Shown piece after piece: positions 22,814 through 31,602 of a stretch of 40,219 bases of DNA; within the stretch, counting starts at the first letter, position 1, and every line of letters starts with the position of its first letter. The stretch spans positions 1 through 40,219 of the forward strand of contig NZ_NHOY01000124.1 of NCBI RefSeq assembly GCF_002252755.1, read 5' to 3'. The stretch comes from Halorubrum sp. Hd13. GTDB taxonomy: Archaea > Halobacteriota > Halobacteria > Halobacteriales > Haloferacaceae. Made by a program: the position numbers and the translations under genes. The notes below the pieces were generated by a model that worked only from the letters and a program-made list of their open reading frames with translations, searched no databases and was not told the DNA's origin.

Positions 22814-25087
22814 TCAGCCGCTCTCGTCGGCGTCGAGGCGACCCGCGAGCGAGCCCGTCTCGTCGTCAGCGGGCGGTTCGGCCGCCGAGCCCGCCTCGCC
22901 GTCAGCGGGCGGTTCCGTGTCCGCGTCGCTCGGGGCGACCGCGTCGAGCGCCCGTTTGAAGTGGTCGCCGGTGATCCGGATCCCGTCGGCGTCGACGTCG
23001 TCGCCGCGGACGTACTCCCGCACGGCCTCGGCCGCGGCCTCGCGACAGACCGCCTCGATGTCCGCGCCGACGTACCCCTCGGTCCGGTCGGCGAGGGCGT
23101 CGACGTCGACGTCGTCCGCGAGGGGTCGACCGCGGCAGTGGACCGAGAGGATCTCCCGCCGCGCCGCCGCGTCCGGTCGGGGGACGCGGAGGTGCCGCTC
23201 GATCCGGCCGGCGCGCAGCAGCGCGTCGTCGATCAGGTCCTTCCGGTTGGTCGTGGCGACGACGACGACGTCCTCCATCTGCTCTAACCCGTCGAGCTCG
23301 GTGAGGAGCTGCGAGACGACGCGCTCGCCGACGTTCGCGTCGGTCGACCCGCCGCGCTCGGCCGCGATCGCGTCGATCTCGTCGAAGAAGACGACCGTCG
23401 GCGCGTTCTGTCTGGCCTTCGAGAACACCTCGCGGACGCCCTTCTCCGACTCGCCGACGTACTTGTCCAGCAGCTCGGGCCCCTTCACCGAGACGAAGTT
23501 CGACCGGCTCTCGTTGGCGACCGCCTTCGCGAGGAGGGTCTTCCCCGTCCCGGGCGGACCGTACAGGAGGATCCCGCGGTCGGGAGCGAGCGAGACGCGC
23601 TCGAACGCCTCCGGGTGTTCGAGCGGCCACTGCACGGTCTCGCGGAGCCGCTCTTTCACCGCCTCGAGCCCGCCCACGTCGTCCCAGGTGACGTCCGGGA
23701 CCTCGACGCTGATCGCTCGCAGCGCCGACGGCTCGACCTCCCGCAGCGCGGTCTTGAAGTCGTCGTCGGTGACCGCGATCGACGCGGTGGCCTCCGGAGG
23801 CGCCGACGCCGGATCGTCGGCGAGATCGGGCCACACGCGACGGATCGCGTTCATCGAGGCCTCCGTCACCAGGTTCTCCAAGTCCGCGCCGACGAACCCG
23901 TGGGTGTTCTCCGCGTAGGCGCCGAGGTCCACCTCGTCGCTCACGCGGAGGTCCCGCGTGTGCACGTCGAGGATCTCCTCTCGGCCGTCCCGGTCGGGAA
24001 CGCCGATCTCGATCTCGCGGTCGAACCGGCCCGGGCGCCTGAGCGCCGGGTCGATCGCGTCGACCCGGTTCGTCGTGCCGATCACCACGACGGGGTCGCC
24101 CTCGCCCAGGTCGTCCAGCAGCGAGAGCAGCTGGCCGATGAGCCGACCGTTCGCCTCCCCGCCGCGGGCCCGGTCGCCGGCGACGGCGTCGAGCTCGTCG
24201 AGGAGCAGAACCGACGGGGCCTCAGCCGTCGCCTCCTCGAAGGCGTCGCGGAGCCGCTCCTCGCTTTCCCCCCGGTACTTCGAGGTCACGTCGGGGGCGC
24301 GGAGCCGCACGACGTGGGCGTCCAGCTCGTTCGCCACGGCGTTCGAGAGGAGCGTCTTCCCCGCGCCGGAGGGCCCGTGTAACAGCACGCCGGTCGGCGG
24401 GTTCGCGCCGAGCTCCCGGAACAGCGACGGGTTCCGCATGGGGAGTTCGACCGTCTCACGCAGCCGTCGAACGGCCGCGTCGAGGCCGCCGACGTCGTCG
24501 TACGTCGCGCGGCCCTCGGGTTCCGCCGCCGGGAGCTCGACGTCCGTCGCGGGTTCCTCGGAGATCCCCAACCGCGTCCCCTCCCGCACGAGGACCGGGC
24601 CCGACGGGCTCGTCTCCGCGATCTTCACGGGGACCGTTCGCTCCGGCGCACCGGGGACGGAGTCGAGGCCGAGCGCGACGGGGACGACCTGTCCGGCCGT
24701 CAGGACCCGGTCGACGAGCGCGTCGCGGAAGGAGAGCCCGAGCGCGTCGTCGACGTCGACCGCCTCCGGCAGCGCGACGACCGCCTCGTCCGCGTCGCGC
24801 GCGACGGCGGGACGGACCGCGACGGAGTCGTCGACGCCGGCACCGAGGGACCGCCGCGTCCAGTGGGACGCCCGCACGGTCCCGTCGTCGTCGGGATCGG
24901 CGGGCCAGGCGCGCGCGGCGACCGATCCCCGCGGCCCCTCGAGGACGACGACGTCGCCCCGACTCGCTCCGAGCGACCCCATCGCGTCCGGTCCGATCCG
25001 CACCACGCCGTCGTCGTCGTCCGCGTCGCCCGGCGCCGACGCGACGCGGAGGGTCGCTTCGGGCCGTCGATCGTGGTCAGTAGACAT
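22814..25087 (-). CDS. Cdc48/VAT-like double AAA+ ATPase
   Basis: This 757-residue unfoldase-type ATPase has an N-domain (about 8-185, double-psi barrel plus second lobe) and two AAA modules. D1 has Walker [14 protein letters not shown], Walker [11 protein letters not shown] and arginine fingers in [15 protein letters not shown]2 has [27 protein letters not shown] and [13 protein letters not shown]. The pore loops read SKYRGESEE and DKYVGESEK, aromatic in both rings as in archaeal VAT. The C-terminal 45 residues are acidic and low-complexity, with a 12-residue duplication. It would extract or unfold proteins for the proteasome. It reads divergently from the zinc-ribbon gene at 25273. Confidence 0.93.
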   Translation of the reverse strand: MSTDHDRRPEATLRVASAPGDADDDDGVVRIGPDAMGSLGASRGDVVVLEGPRGSVAARAWPADPDDDGTVRASHWTRRSLGAGVDDSVAVRPAVARDADEAVVALPEAVDVDDALGLSFRDALVDRVLTAGQVVPVALGLDSVPGAPERTVPVKIAETSPSGPVLVREGTRLGISEEPATDVELPAAEPEGRATYDDVGGLDAAVRRLRETVELPMRNPSLFRELGANPPTGVLLHGPSGAGKTLLSNAVANELDAHVVRLRAPDVTSKYRGESEERLRDAFEEATAEAPSVLLLDELDAVAGDRARGGEANGRLIGQLLSLLDDLGEGDPVVVIGTTNRVDAIDPALRRPGRFDREIEIGVPDRDGREEILDVHTRDLRVSDEVDLGAYAENTHGFVGADLENLVTEASMNAIRRVWPDLADDPASAPPEATASIAVTDDDFKTALREVEPSALRAISVEVPDVTWDDVGGLEAVKERLRETVQWPLEHPEAFERVSLAPDRGILLYGPPGTGKTLLAKAVANESRSNFVSVKGPELLDKYVGESEKGVREVFSKARQNAPTVVFFDEIDAIAAERGGSTDANVGERVVSQLLTELDGLEQMEDVVVVATTNRKDLIDDALLRAGRIERHLRVPRPDAAARREILSVHCRGRPLADDVDVDALADRTEGYVGADIEAVCREAAAEAVREYVRGDDVDADGIRITGDHFKRALDAVAPSDADTEPPADGEAGSAAEPPADDETGSLAGRLDADESG
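22851..22915. repeat. 36-bp-period duplication in the Cdc48-like 3' coding end
   Basis: 29-bp near-identical words at 22851-22879 and 22887-22915 encode PPADDETGS and PPADGEAGS near the C-terminus. Unlike the other 3'-end duplications, this one stays upstream of the stop and in frame. Confidence 0.8.
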
Positions 25088-25272
25088 GGTGGTTCTCGTC
25101 GGGACGACGGCGGGGAGCGTAATGAAACCGTGGGGCGCCGCGCCGACCGCGGGAGGAACGGGTCGACCGACCCCGACGAGCCGGGTCCGACCGGTCCGAC
25201 GGGCTCGACCGACCGATCGGGACCGACGCTCCCGACCGTACGTTGAAGGGGGTCGCGGACGTGTGACACGGT

Positions 25273-25548
25273 ATGACGCGTCAGAACGCGCGCTGTGCGG
25301 ACTGCGGTTCGTGGTTCCCTCGGTCGCGCGCCGACACGGGCGGCACGGCCGCGCTGGAGTGCCCGATCTGCGGCTCCGGTCTCGTTCAGGGGAACCCGAC
25401 CGACGGAGTGCGGATCGACCGGAACAACGCGCGATGCGAGTCGTGCGGGGCCGAGTTCCCCCGACGGGAGAGCATCACGGACACGAAGGGCGTCCTCGAG
25501 TGCCCGGCCTGCGGGTCGACCGGCGACGTCGTCCTGATCGAGGAGTGA
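25273..25548 (+). CDS. Double zinc-ribbon protein (91 residues)
   Basis: Two similar halves each carry a pair of CxxC knuckles: [12 protein letters not shown] with LECPICGSG, and [13 protein letters not shown] with LECPACGST. This gives two four-cysteine zinc sites and an apparent internal duplication. The acidic end VVLIEE completes it. Such stand-alone ribbons are frequent in haloarchaea and may bind nucleic acid or protein. It lies head-to-head with the Cdc48-like gene. Confidence 0.85.
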   Translation: MTRQNARCADCGSWFPRSRADTGGTAALECPICGSGLVQGNPTDGVRIDRNNARCESCGAEFPRRESITDTKGVLECPACGSTGDVVLIEE

Positions 25549-26371
25549 CGCGCGAGAGCGAGAAGGGCTCACGCAGCGAACTCGAGGCCCGATGTCGGCG
25601 ACGGTAACGGACCGCGATCGCGGTCTCGATCGGCGAATGCCACGACCCGAACCGAGCCTCGCGCTGCCGCCGCGGCGACCGACGGGCCGACCCGGTCGCG
25701 TTGCTATCAGACGAGTGTTATTTTTCCGTGGTTCGCGCGCAGACGAGCGGAGCGCGCCGAGAAGTTATAAATTATTGATATTATAACGACAGCCGAATAT
25801 CAATTACAGACATAGGACTGTAACGGCCTTCCCGGCGGGGGATCATTGGGGTTGTATTCATAATTAATATACCTTATAATCAATTCCCTTATATAACAAT
25901 AATTAAATTTCTGATTCACGCCACGGAGAAATATAACGAAGAGTATAGCTCTCCCCCGATATCGACCGTGATCGGGGCCGATAACGCGACGGCTCTCGTC
26001 GCGTCGTCCGCGGGAGCCGTCGCGGTTCGGAGTGCGACGCGTCGCTCTCGCGCCGCCCGGGGCGGCCGGGGATCGGTCCGGCGCAACCCGCGCTCGGTCC
26101 GGCTCTCCCCGCGCTCGGGCCGGCGCAACCCGCGCTCGGGCCGGCTCTCCCCGCGCTCGGGCCGGCTCTCCCCGCGCTCGGGCCGGCTCTCCCCGCGCTC
26201 GGCGCCGCCCCTCGACGCGTCACGTGCATTCGGCCGACGATCGTCGGACAGAGACCCGCGACGCGCCGTCCGGCGCGCATACATATCAATCTGTTATAAT
26301 AATTATTATATGGTACAAAGTGCCAGTCGATACTGCGGGTGCATGGGGAGTTTCCGCACCACGATACCACT
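25549..26371. other. Long intergenic region, about 820 bp, AT-rich with a repeat array
   Basis: No gene is supported. 25765-25915 is strikingly AT-rich (several ATTATTAT and TATAAT stretches) against a GC-rich chromosome. 26088-26213 is a GC-rich 21-bp array. 26285-26315 is again AT-rich (ATAATAATTATTATA). The frames across the array are arginine-rich in every reading and unlike haloarchaeal proteins. The region is the only upstream space for the PQQ-dehydrogenase operon, so it should hold that promoter. Confidence 0.6.
26088..26213. repeat. 21-bp tandem repeat array, five to six units
   Basis: Units start at 26088, 26109, 26130, 26151, 26172 and 26193 with consensus CCGCGCTCGGGCCGGCTCTC plus C. 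The 26130-26192 units are essentially identical; the first, second and last diverge. There are no spacers, so it is not a CRISPR array. Confidence 0.95.
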
Positions 26372-27274
26372 ATGACGAGACAACAGATCACGATCGACGG
26401 CCGAGACGAACTCACAGACGCGCTCGGCATCAGTCGGTCGGACGTCGGCGAGAGACCCACGTTGTCTGAGCTCAGACAAACGGTCGAGACGGAAACGGAC
26501 CCGGAGTTCGCCTCGATGGGCGAGGCGATCCGCGACGACATGGCGGGAGCGCTCGACGCCGACCTGCTCGCGTCGGAACTCGCGGCCTTCGAAGAGCAGA
26601 TCGCTCGGCTCTCGGAGGTCCGCGACGCGGGAATTCCGGAGGGAACGGAGGAGCCGGAGGCGCTGTACCGTAAAATCGTGCAGCCCTCGTGGCGCCTCTA
26701 CGATCACCTCGTGGAGGCCGGATTCTTCGAGAGCCTCGAGGAGCGGCTCCCCCGGTTCACGCCGGAGCACATCGAGCAGACGGCACACGAGCTCGTCCGG
26801 CTCGACGCGCTGAGCGAGGAACTCGACGGTCTCGGGTTCGACGAGCGGGAGAAGACCGTGCTCGTGATGAACGTGGTGAACAACAACACTCGCCTCGCTC
26901 GGTGGGTTCCCACGAAAGAGATCCCCAGCGACGTGGAGTTCGACGTCGAACACGTCCCGCCGCTCCACAAGCGCGCGATGGGCGGGGCGCTGCTGTGGGT
27001 CAACTCGATGGACGTCCACCTCTGGCAGAAGGAGGTGCTCGTCACCGAGGAGATCCTCGACGACGGCTACTGGGACGTGAAGGCGATGCTCGCCGGCGTG
27101 GATCTGATCGCGCGGGCCGCGCTCGACATCGCCGAAAACGGGGCGATGAGCGACTCTCAGCTGGTGGCCGCGCTGACCGGCGGTGCCGCGATCGCGATCG
27201 TCAACCAGGAAGAGATCTGTAAGGACGTGTACTGGATCACCGAAGAGAAGCGCAATCCGAGTCCCGCACGCTAG
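26372..27274 (+). CDS. Helical protein of unknown function, partner of the PQQ-type dehydrogenase
   Basis: This 300-residue soluble protein has no signal peptide or membrane span. It is acidic and mostly helical by pattern (for example SELAAFEEQIARLSEVRDAG and RLDALSEELDGLGFDEREK). Notable conserved-looking stretches are VMNVVNNNTRLARWVPTKE, HVPPLHKRAMGGALLWVNSM, DVHLWQKEVLVTEEIL and NQEEICKDVYWITEE. I recognise no family. ATG 26372 is preferred over one eleven codons upstream (the upstream extension is histidine-rich and unlike the rest). The next gene begins 12 bases after its stop, whose TAG overlaps that gene's Shine-Dalgarno, so the pair is co-translated. A subunit, chaperone or scaffold for the quinoprotein is inferred. 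Confidence 0.85.
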   Translation: MTRQQITIDGRDELTDALGISRSDVGERPTLSELRQTVETETDPEFASMGEAIRDDMAGALDADLLASELAAFEEQIARLSEVRDAGIPEGTEEPEALYRKIVQPSWRLYDHLVEAGFFESLEERLPRFTPEHIEQTAHELVRLDALSEELDGLGFDEREKTVLVMNVVNNNTRLARWVPTKEIPSDVEFDVEHVPPLHKRAMGGALLWVNSMDVHLWQKEVLVTEEILDDGYWDVKAMLAGVDLIARAALDIAENGAMSDSQLVAALTGGAAIAIVNQEEICKDVYWITEEKRNPSPAR

Positions 27275-27286
27275 GAGGGTATACCA

Positions 27287-29005
27287 ATGGCAATAGAAGA
27301 AGACAGGGCGGTCAAGGCCGCACAGGACACAGTCGTACGTGAAACGGATCAGGGGTATCGGGTGCTCGGGTCGCCCGAGGAGTCCGTCACCCACCAGCAC
27401 GACACGGATCGGATCCCACGGAGGGACATCACCGAGGAGGACATCATCGACTCGGCTGACGATCCGGAGTCGTGGCTCACGTACGGCGGGAACTACGAAC
27501 AGCACCGTTGCACCACCGCGGACGTGATCACTCCAGAGACCGTCGGCGACCTCGAGCTCGAGTACGAGCTCCACGTCGGCGCGGAGTCCAGCATGGAGGG
27601 CACGCCGCTGGTGGTCCCCGGCGACCCGCCGGTGATGTACCAGTCGAACGGACCGAACCACGTCAAGGCCATCGACACGCGGGCCGGCGACGTGCTGTGG
27701 AGCTACACGTACGCGGTGCCGTCGGACGTCGTCCTCTGCTGTGACGACAACAACCGCGGCGTGGCGGTCCTCGGCGACAAGGTGTTCATGACGACGCTCG
27801 ACTCGGGCGTCGTCGCGCTCAACCGGTACACCGGCGAGGAGGAGTGGTACACGAGCACGGCCGACCACGAGTCCGGCTACTCCGCGACGTGGGCGCCGGT
27901 CGTGTACGACGGCAAGGTGTTCACCGGCAGCGCCGGCGGCGAGTACGGCGTCCGCGGCTTCCACGTCGCGCTCGACGCCGAGACCGGCGACGAGGTGTGG
28001 CGCACGATGACGTCGCCCGACGAGGAGTGGGTCGGCGACAGCATCGAGCAGTCGTGCGCGACCAACTGGATGACGGCGACGATCGACACGGAAAACGAGA
28101 AGCTGTACATGCCGGTCGGGAACCCCGGCCCCGACTTCGACGGCTCCGTCCGACCGGGGCCGAACCGGAACAGCGCGGGAACGCTCTGTCTCGACTTAGA
28201 GACCGGCGAGCGCGAGTGGTTCCACCAGGAGTCCCCCCACGACGTGTGGGACTACGACTCCGCGGCGCCGCGGCTGCTCATCCCGGACTTCGAGATGGAG
28301 CACCGCGACTTCGAGGGCGACGCCGTCGTCTCCTTCGGAAAGACCGCGTGGGGCTACACGCTCGACGCGGACAACGGAAAGCTCCTCAACCGGAGCGAGC
28401 CCGGCGTCCAACAGCTGAACATGTTCCGGATGATCCCGCACATCGACGAGGGCCGGCGGATGCCGTTCATGCCCGGCGCGATGGGCGGGAACGACTGGCA
28501 GCCGCCCGCGTACAACCCTGAGCTCGGCCTCGCGTACTTCAAGATGAACAACTCGCCCCAAGAGGCCTGGTGGCGCTTCGAGGAGTACGAAGAGGGCAAG
28601 AAGTACTGGGGCGGCATCCTCGAAGACGAGATCGACCAACCCCCGGAGGGGTACAACGACCACATCAGCGCCGTCGGCGCCGTCGATCCGGAGACCGGAC
28701 AGCTGGTCTGGCGCGACTGGATCGACAGCGACGCCTACATCTGGGGCGGGCTGGTGACCACCGAGAGCGGCGTCGTGTTCGGCGGCACGCAGAACGGCGA
28801 CGTCATCGCCTGGGACGGCGAGACCGGCGACCGCCTCTGGGAGTACTCCACCGGCGAGACGGCGATCTCCGGCAGCCCGATGAGCTGGTACGACCCCGAG
28901 ACCGAGAAGCAGTACGTGGCCATCCAGGTCGGCGGGAGCGGCTGGCTCCGCCGCGGGACCGCGGGCCGCGACGACCGGCTCTGCGTGTTCTCGCTCGAGG
29001 CGTAA
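27287..29005 (+). CDS. PQQ-dependent dehydrogenase-like quinoprotein, apparently cytoplasmic
   Basis: This 572-residue eight-bladed propeller resembles methanol/alcohol dehydrogenase large subunits. Tryptophan-docking motifs recur (TGEEEWYTS, TGDEVWRTM, TGEREWFHQ, TGQLVWRDW, TGDRLWEYS). The vicinal cysteine pair of the family is C151-C152 (VLCCDDNN). Metal-site residues are Glu219 (GGEYGVRGF), Asn279 (VGNPGPD) and the catalytic Asp322 in VWDYDS. Asp324, two residues on, is the extra acid seen in lanthanide-dependent XoxF/ExaF-type enzymes. There is no signal peptide, Tat motif or lipobox, unusual because most relatives are periplasmic. GGAGG lies about nine bases before the ATG. Substrate unknown; no PQQ synthesis genes are in the window. 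Confidence 0.88.
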   Translation: MAIEEDRAVKAAQDTVVRETDQGYRVLGSPEESVTHQHDTDRIPRRDITEEDIIDSADDPESWLTYGGNYEQHRCTTADVITPETVGDLELEYELHVGAESSMEGTPLVVPGDPPVMYQSNGPNHVKAIDTRAGDVLWSYTYAVPSDVVLCCDDNNRGVAVLGDKVFMTTLDSGVVALNRYTGEEEWYTSTADHESGYSATWAPVVYDGKVFTGSAGGEYGVRGFHVALDAETGDEVWRTMTSPDEEWVGDSIEQSCATNWMTATIDTENEKLYMPVGNPGPDFDGSVRPGPNRNSAGTLCLDLETGEREWFHQESPHDVWDYDSAAPRLLIPDFEMEHRDFEGDAVVSFGKTAWGYTLDADNGKLLNRSEPGVQQLNMFRMIPHIDEGRRMPFMPGAMGGNDWQPPAYNPELGLAYFKMNNSPQEAWWRFEEYEEGKKYWGGILEDEIDQPPEGYNDHISAVGAVDPETGQLVWRDWIDSDAYIWGGLVTTESGVVFGGTQNGDVIAWDGETGDRLWEYSTGETAISGSPMSWYDPETEKQYVAIQVGGSGWLRRGTAGRDDRLCVFSLEA

Positions 29006-29021
29006 TCCGCCCGCCGCCGAC

Positions 29022-29026
29022 TTTTT
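29022..29026 (+). terminator. Oligo-T terminator after the PQQ-dehydrogenase operon
   Basis: TTTTT begins 17 bases past the stop at 29005, the usual archaeal termination signal. Confidence 0.5.
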
Positions 29027-29089
29027 ATCGCGCGCACCGACGACCCCCGGAGCGCCGTCGCAGCGACTCCCGGAAGAGCGACGGCCGAC

Positions 29090-29833
29090 TCACGTCGGCG
29101 CCGCGACGAGGACGACGTACGGCTCGTCGCCGTCGCGCCGCGGGACGCGCGCGGCGGTCCGGACCGAGAGGCCGGCGTCGCCGACGCGGGTCCGCCAGTA
29201 CCGCTCCGGGGACGCGTCGACCCGCTCCGGAACGATCGGGAGTTCGAGTATCCCGACCGCGCCGTCTGCCCGGCAGACCCGGCGGAGCTCTCCGAGCGCG
29301 TCGCCGTGCCGGTCGGCCGGGAGGTCGTGGAGCACGCGGCACGCCGTGACGACGTCGAACGACCCGGACGCGAACGGGAGGGAGCCGGCGTCGCCGCGGA
29401 CCGGCTCGACCGCGATCCCCGCCGTCCGGGCGTTCCGTCGGGCGAGCCGGGGACCGTTCCCGAGTATCACCCTGTCGTCGAAGACGTCGACCCCGACGAC
29501 CGTCGTTGATCCGGAGAGCCGGGGCGCCAGCCCGACGAGCGACCGCCCGGTCCCGCAGCCGACGTCGAGGACGCGGCCCGCGTCGGCGAGAGGGAGCTCT
29601 CGGGCGAGCGCGTCGTACTTGTACCGCTCGAGACGCCACGGCGGGGGCGACGTCAGCGTCGAGAGCGTTCGGGCCGCGCGGGCCCCGCCGAGCGCGACGG
29701 CGGCGGCGGCGAGGGCCCGACTCGTCCGGTCTGACCGTCGGCGTGCCAGCGCGACGCCGGCGAGCGCGACGACCAGCCCCTCGCCGACCGCGCGGAACCG
29801 ACGTCGCCAGTGGTAGAGCCCGAACCAGTACAT
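29090..29833 (-). CDS. Class I SAM methyltransferase with N-terminal membrane-like segment
   Basis: This 247-residue protein has an N-terminal hydrophobic/arginine-rich region (about 1-60, VGEGLVVALAGVALARRRS and an alanine-rich stretch) that may anchor it to the membrane. A methyltransferase domain follows with motif I VLDVGCGTGRSLVGL, motif II VVGVDVFDD, GDAGSLPFASGSFDVV and RVLHDLPADRHGDAL. The substrate is unknown; lipid or quinone is possible for a membrane-associated member. It converges on the PQQ operon. Confidence 0.82.
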   Translation of the reverse strand: MYWFGLYHWRRRFRAVGEGLVVALAGVALARRRSDRTSRALAAAAVALGGARAARTLSTLTSPPPWRLERYKYDALARELPLADAGRVLDVGCGTGRSLVGLAPRLSGSTTVVGVDVFDDRVILGNGPRLARRNARTAGIAVEPVRGDAGSLPFASGSFDVVTACRVLHDLPADRHGDALGELRRVCRADGAVGILELPIVPERVDASPERYWRTRVGDAGLSVRTAARVPRRDGDEPYVVLVAAPT

Positions 29834-29911
29834 TTGATCAGTACAGCCGACCGGTGCGTCCCGCCTCCCACCGGTGGAGTCGCCGCGCGATACGTCGCGA
29901 TACGACGGCGC

Positions 29912-30214
29912 TCAGGCGACGTCGATACCGCCGCCCTCCGTGCGTTCGGTGAACTCCACCTCGAGTTCGAGCTCGCGCTCCCGCCGAGAGGAGAACTCGA
30001 CCTCGACCTCGATCGGCTCGGCGAACGCGAAGGGGATCTCCCAGTCGTCCCCGCTGATCGTCAGTTCGTGGCCCTCGTCGAGCGAGTCCGCCACCGACCG
30101 GAGGAACGCCGCCGTCTCCTCCGCCGAGAGGTAGACTTCTCGCTCGAAGAACCCGTCCGAGACCGTTCGCTTACCGCTCTCCTCGGACTCCGGAAACTCC
30201 ACATCGTCTGTCAT
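29912..30214 (-). CDS. amphi-Trp domain protein
   Basis: This 100-residue protein follows the amphi-Trp pattern. ERE, VYLSAEETAAFLRSVADSL, then the signature SGDDWEIPFAFAEPIEVEVE with the conserved tryptophan, and alternating charged strands to the end (ELELEVEFTERTE). ATG 30214 (MTDDVEFPES) is chosen over an upstream start five codons earlier. The family's function is poorly defined. Confidence 0.85.
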   Translation of the reverse strand: MTDDVEFPESEESGKRTVSDGFFEREVYLSAEETAAFLRSVADSLDEGHELTISGDDWEIPFAFAEPIEVEVEFSSRRERELELEVEFTERTEGGGIDVA

Positions 30215-30324
30215 ACGTACACGATACACGTCCCGTATCTTATCTCTTGTGACCGTGTGTCACACCCGGCCCGGGATTCGCCCCTTGGGTAACGTTGATT
30301 ATCGCTCGTCCGGATCGGATCGGT

Positions 30325-30483
30325 ATGGCACGGATTCCGACGGCCTGCCCAGAGTGCGGCGTCGAGTGGTACCGCGGCGGAACCGCCACGTCCCGGAAGC
30401 ACCACCGAAAGATCGACGAGGACAGCTGGCAGTGCACCGAGTGTCACGCCGTCGTCCCCGAGCCGTCGGCGACTCCCGACTGA
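30325..30483 (+). CDS. Small CPxCG zinc-ribbon protein (52 residues)
   Basis: The product MARIPTACPECGVEWYRGG... carries CPEC near residue 8 and CTEC near 39, separated by a basic HHRKIDEDSWQ stretch, giving a four-cysteine zinc ribbon. ATG 30325 is used instead of ATA/ATG candidates ten codons upstream because the conserved ribbon starts immediately and an A/T element (GATTATCG) lies about 28 bases before it. Role unknown. Confidence 0.75.
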   Translation: MARIPTACPECGVEWYRGGTATSRKHHRKIDEDSWQCTECHAVVPEPSATPD

Positions 30484-30540
30484 CGCCGTCGGTCCCGCCG
30501 GCCGCGCGAATCACGCGTCGGACGGTCTCGCGAAGAAACG

Positions 30541-30548
30541 CTTTTATG
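30541..30548 (+). promoter_or_regulatory. TATA-like box for the ArsR-like regulator
   Basis: CTTTTATG is centred 27 bases upstream of ATG 30571. Confidence 0.6.
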
Positions 30549-30570
30549 TCTCTGTATTAAGGCGTAGACG

Positions 30571-30867
30571 ATGTCGTTGATCGACGCGCTGGGAAACCCG
30601 CAGCGGCTCCGGATCATCCAGCACCTGTCGGACGGACCGATGTACGTCACGGAGCTGGCCGACGCCGTCGGCATGAACGGGAAGTCGGCCGTCCACCACC
30701 TCGCCGTGCTGGAGGACGAGGACCTCGTCGATCACTACTGGGACGGCAACCGGAAGTATTACCGACTGGTCCGGGCAGTCGAACTCGACATCTCTCCGCC
30801 GCCGGAGCGCCGGTTCATCCTGCAGCGTGGCGCGGAGCGAGCGACGGGGCCGGTCGGTGACGAGTGA
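30571..30867 (+). CDS. ArsR-like winged-helix regulator
   Basis: This 98-residue single-domain transcription factor has DALGNPQRLRIIQHLSDGPM at its start, TELADAVGMNGKSAVHHLAV as the recognition helix region, and DHYWDGNRKYYRLVRAVEL as the wing and following strand, the standard ArsR/HTH_20 pattern in haloarchaea. No metal-binding cysteines are present, so a metal response is not indicated. Its 3' end is duplicated together with its stop. Confidence 0.87.
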   Translation: MSLIDALGNPQRLRIIQHLSDGPMYVTELADAVGMNGKSAVHHLAVLEDEDLVDHYWDGNRKYYRLVRAVELDISPPPERRFILQRGAERATGPVGDE

Positions 30868-30928
30868 CGTGGGCGGTCAGGACCGGGCGACGGGCCTGGT
30901 CGGTCGCTGACGAGTGACGTGGGCGGTC
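30858..30928 (+). repeat. 50-bp-period duplication across the ArsR-like stop codon
   Basis: A 21-bp word starting TGACGAGTGACGTGGG at 30858-30878 recurs exactly at 30908-30928, with similar but degraded sequence between. The gene's TGA (30865-30867) is inside the first word. Confidence 0.85.
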
Positions 30929-30982
30929 GGTGACAGGTGACGACTCCGGTCGGTGCCGAGCGACTCGGCGAGTCGCCACCAA

Positions 30983-30990
30983 AATTTAAG
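30983..30990 (+). promoter_or_regulatory. TATA-like box for the coiled-coil protein gene
   Basis: AATTTAAG is centred 28 bases upstream of ATG 31015 and favours that start over longer frames. Confidence 0.65.
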
Positions 30991-31014
30991 CGGTACTATG
31001 TTAATTGTCATCGT

Positions 31015-31554
31015 ATGGCTACGTTGCCTAACACGCCGGACCTGGATCCGGAAGAGACCGAGGAACCGACCGTCGCCGCCGAAGTCGAGGCGGACGACGA
31101 CCCATCGGCCGACGTCGAACCGGGGCAAGACGGGGAGGCGGCGGGCGACACGGGGGCCGAAACGGGGCCCGACGGGACGATAGAGCGCCAGATAGAGGCG
31201 CTGATCGACGAGCGCGTCGCCGAGATAGAGCGGGACATGGAGGCGCTCGAGGCCGAGCTGGAGGAGTTGGACGACTTCGCCCGGATCAGCCTCGGCGAGC
31301 GGTATTCGCAGCGGATCGAACAGAACGTCTCGGAGCTCTCCGACTCGCTCACGGGGTTCGCGGAGCGGAACTTCCAGAAGCTGAACAGCGTCGAGGGCCG
31401 GGTCGACGAGATGTCGCTCGTGTTGACGGCGGTGATCGAGGCGCTCGACGACGCGGACGTCGACGTCGACTTCTCCGAGGTCCGACGCATGCAGGAGGGG
31501 GTCGTCGAGGAGGCCCCGGCCGAGCGACTGGCGGCCGCGAGCCGCGACGAGTGA
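31015..31554 (+). CDS. Acidic coiled-coil protein of unknown function
   Basis: This 179-residue soluble protein has an acidic, probably disordered N-terminus (about 1-50, TPDLDPEETEEP and DDDPSADVEPG) and a long heptad-rich helix region (about 52-145: IEALIDERVAEIERDMEALE, ELEELDDFARISLGERYSQR, QNVSELSDSLTGFAERNFQK). A short C-terminal acidic segment ends it. No enzymatic motif is seen. A structural or adaptor role is plausible. It converges on the ferredoxin gene. Confidence 0.75.
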   Translation: MATLPNTPDLDPEETEEPTVAAEVEADDDPSADVEPGQDGEAAGDTGAETGPDGTIERQIEALIDERVAEIERDMEALEAELEELDDFARISLGERYSQRIEQNVSELSDSLTGFAERNFQKLNSVEGRVDEMSLVLTAVIEALDDADVDVDFSEVRRMQEGVVEEAPAERLAAASRDE

Positions 31555-31602
31555 ACTCCGGCGACACCGCACCGGCGCCGCCGGAGCCGTTCCCACGCCT
31601 CG

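Noticed and set aside
26088-26213. Possible CRISPR array
   Set aside because: Units are directly adjacent with no unique spacers, and no cas genes are present.
25903-26541. Minus-strand frames built of RPERGES/AGPSAGR-like repeats
   Set aside because: They arise by reading the 21-bp array; composition is basic and unlike haloarchaeal proteins, and all frames across the array are open.
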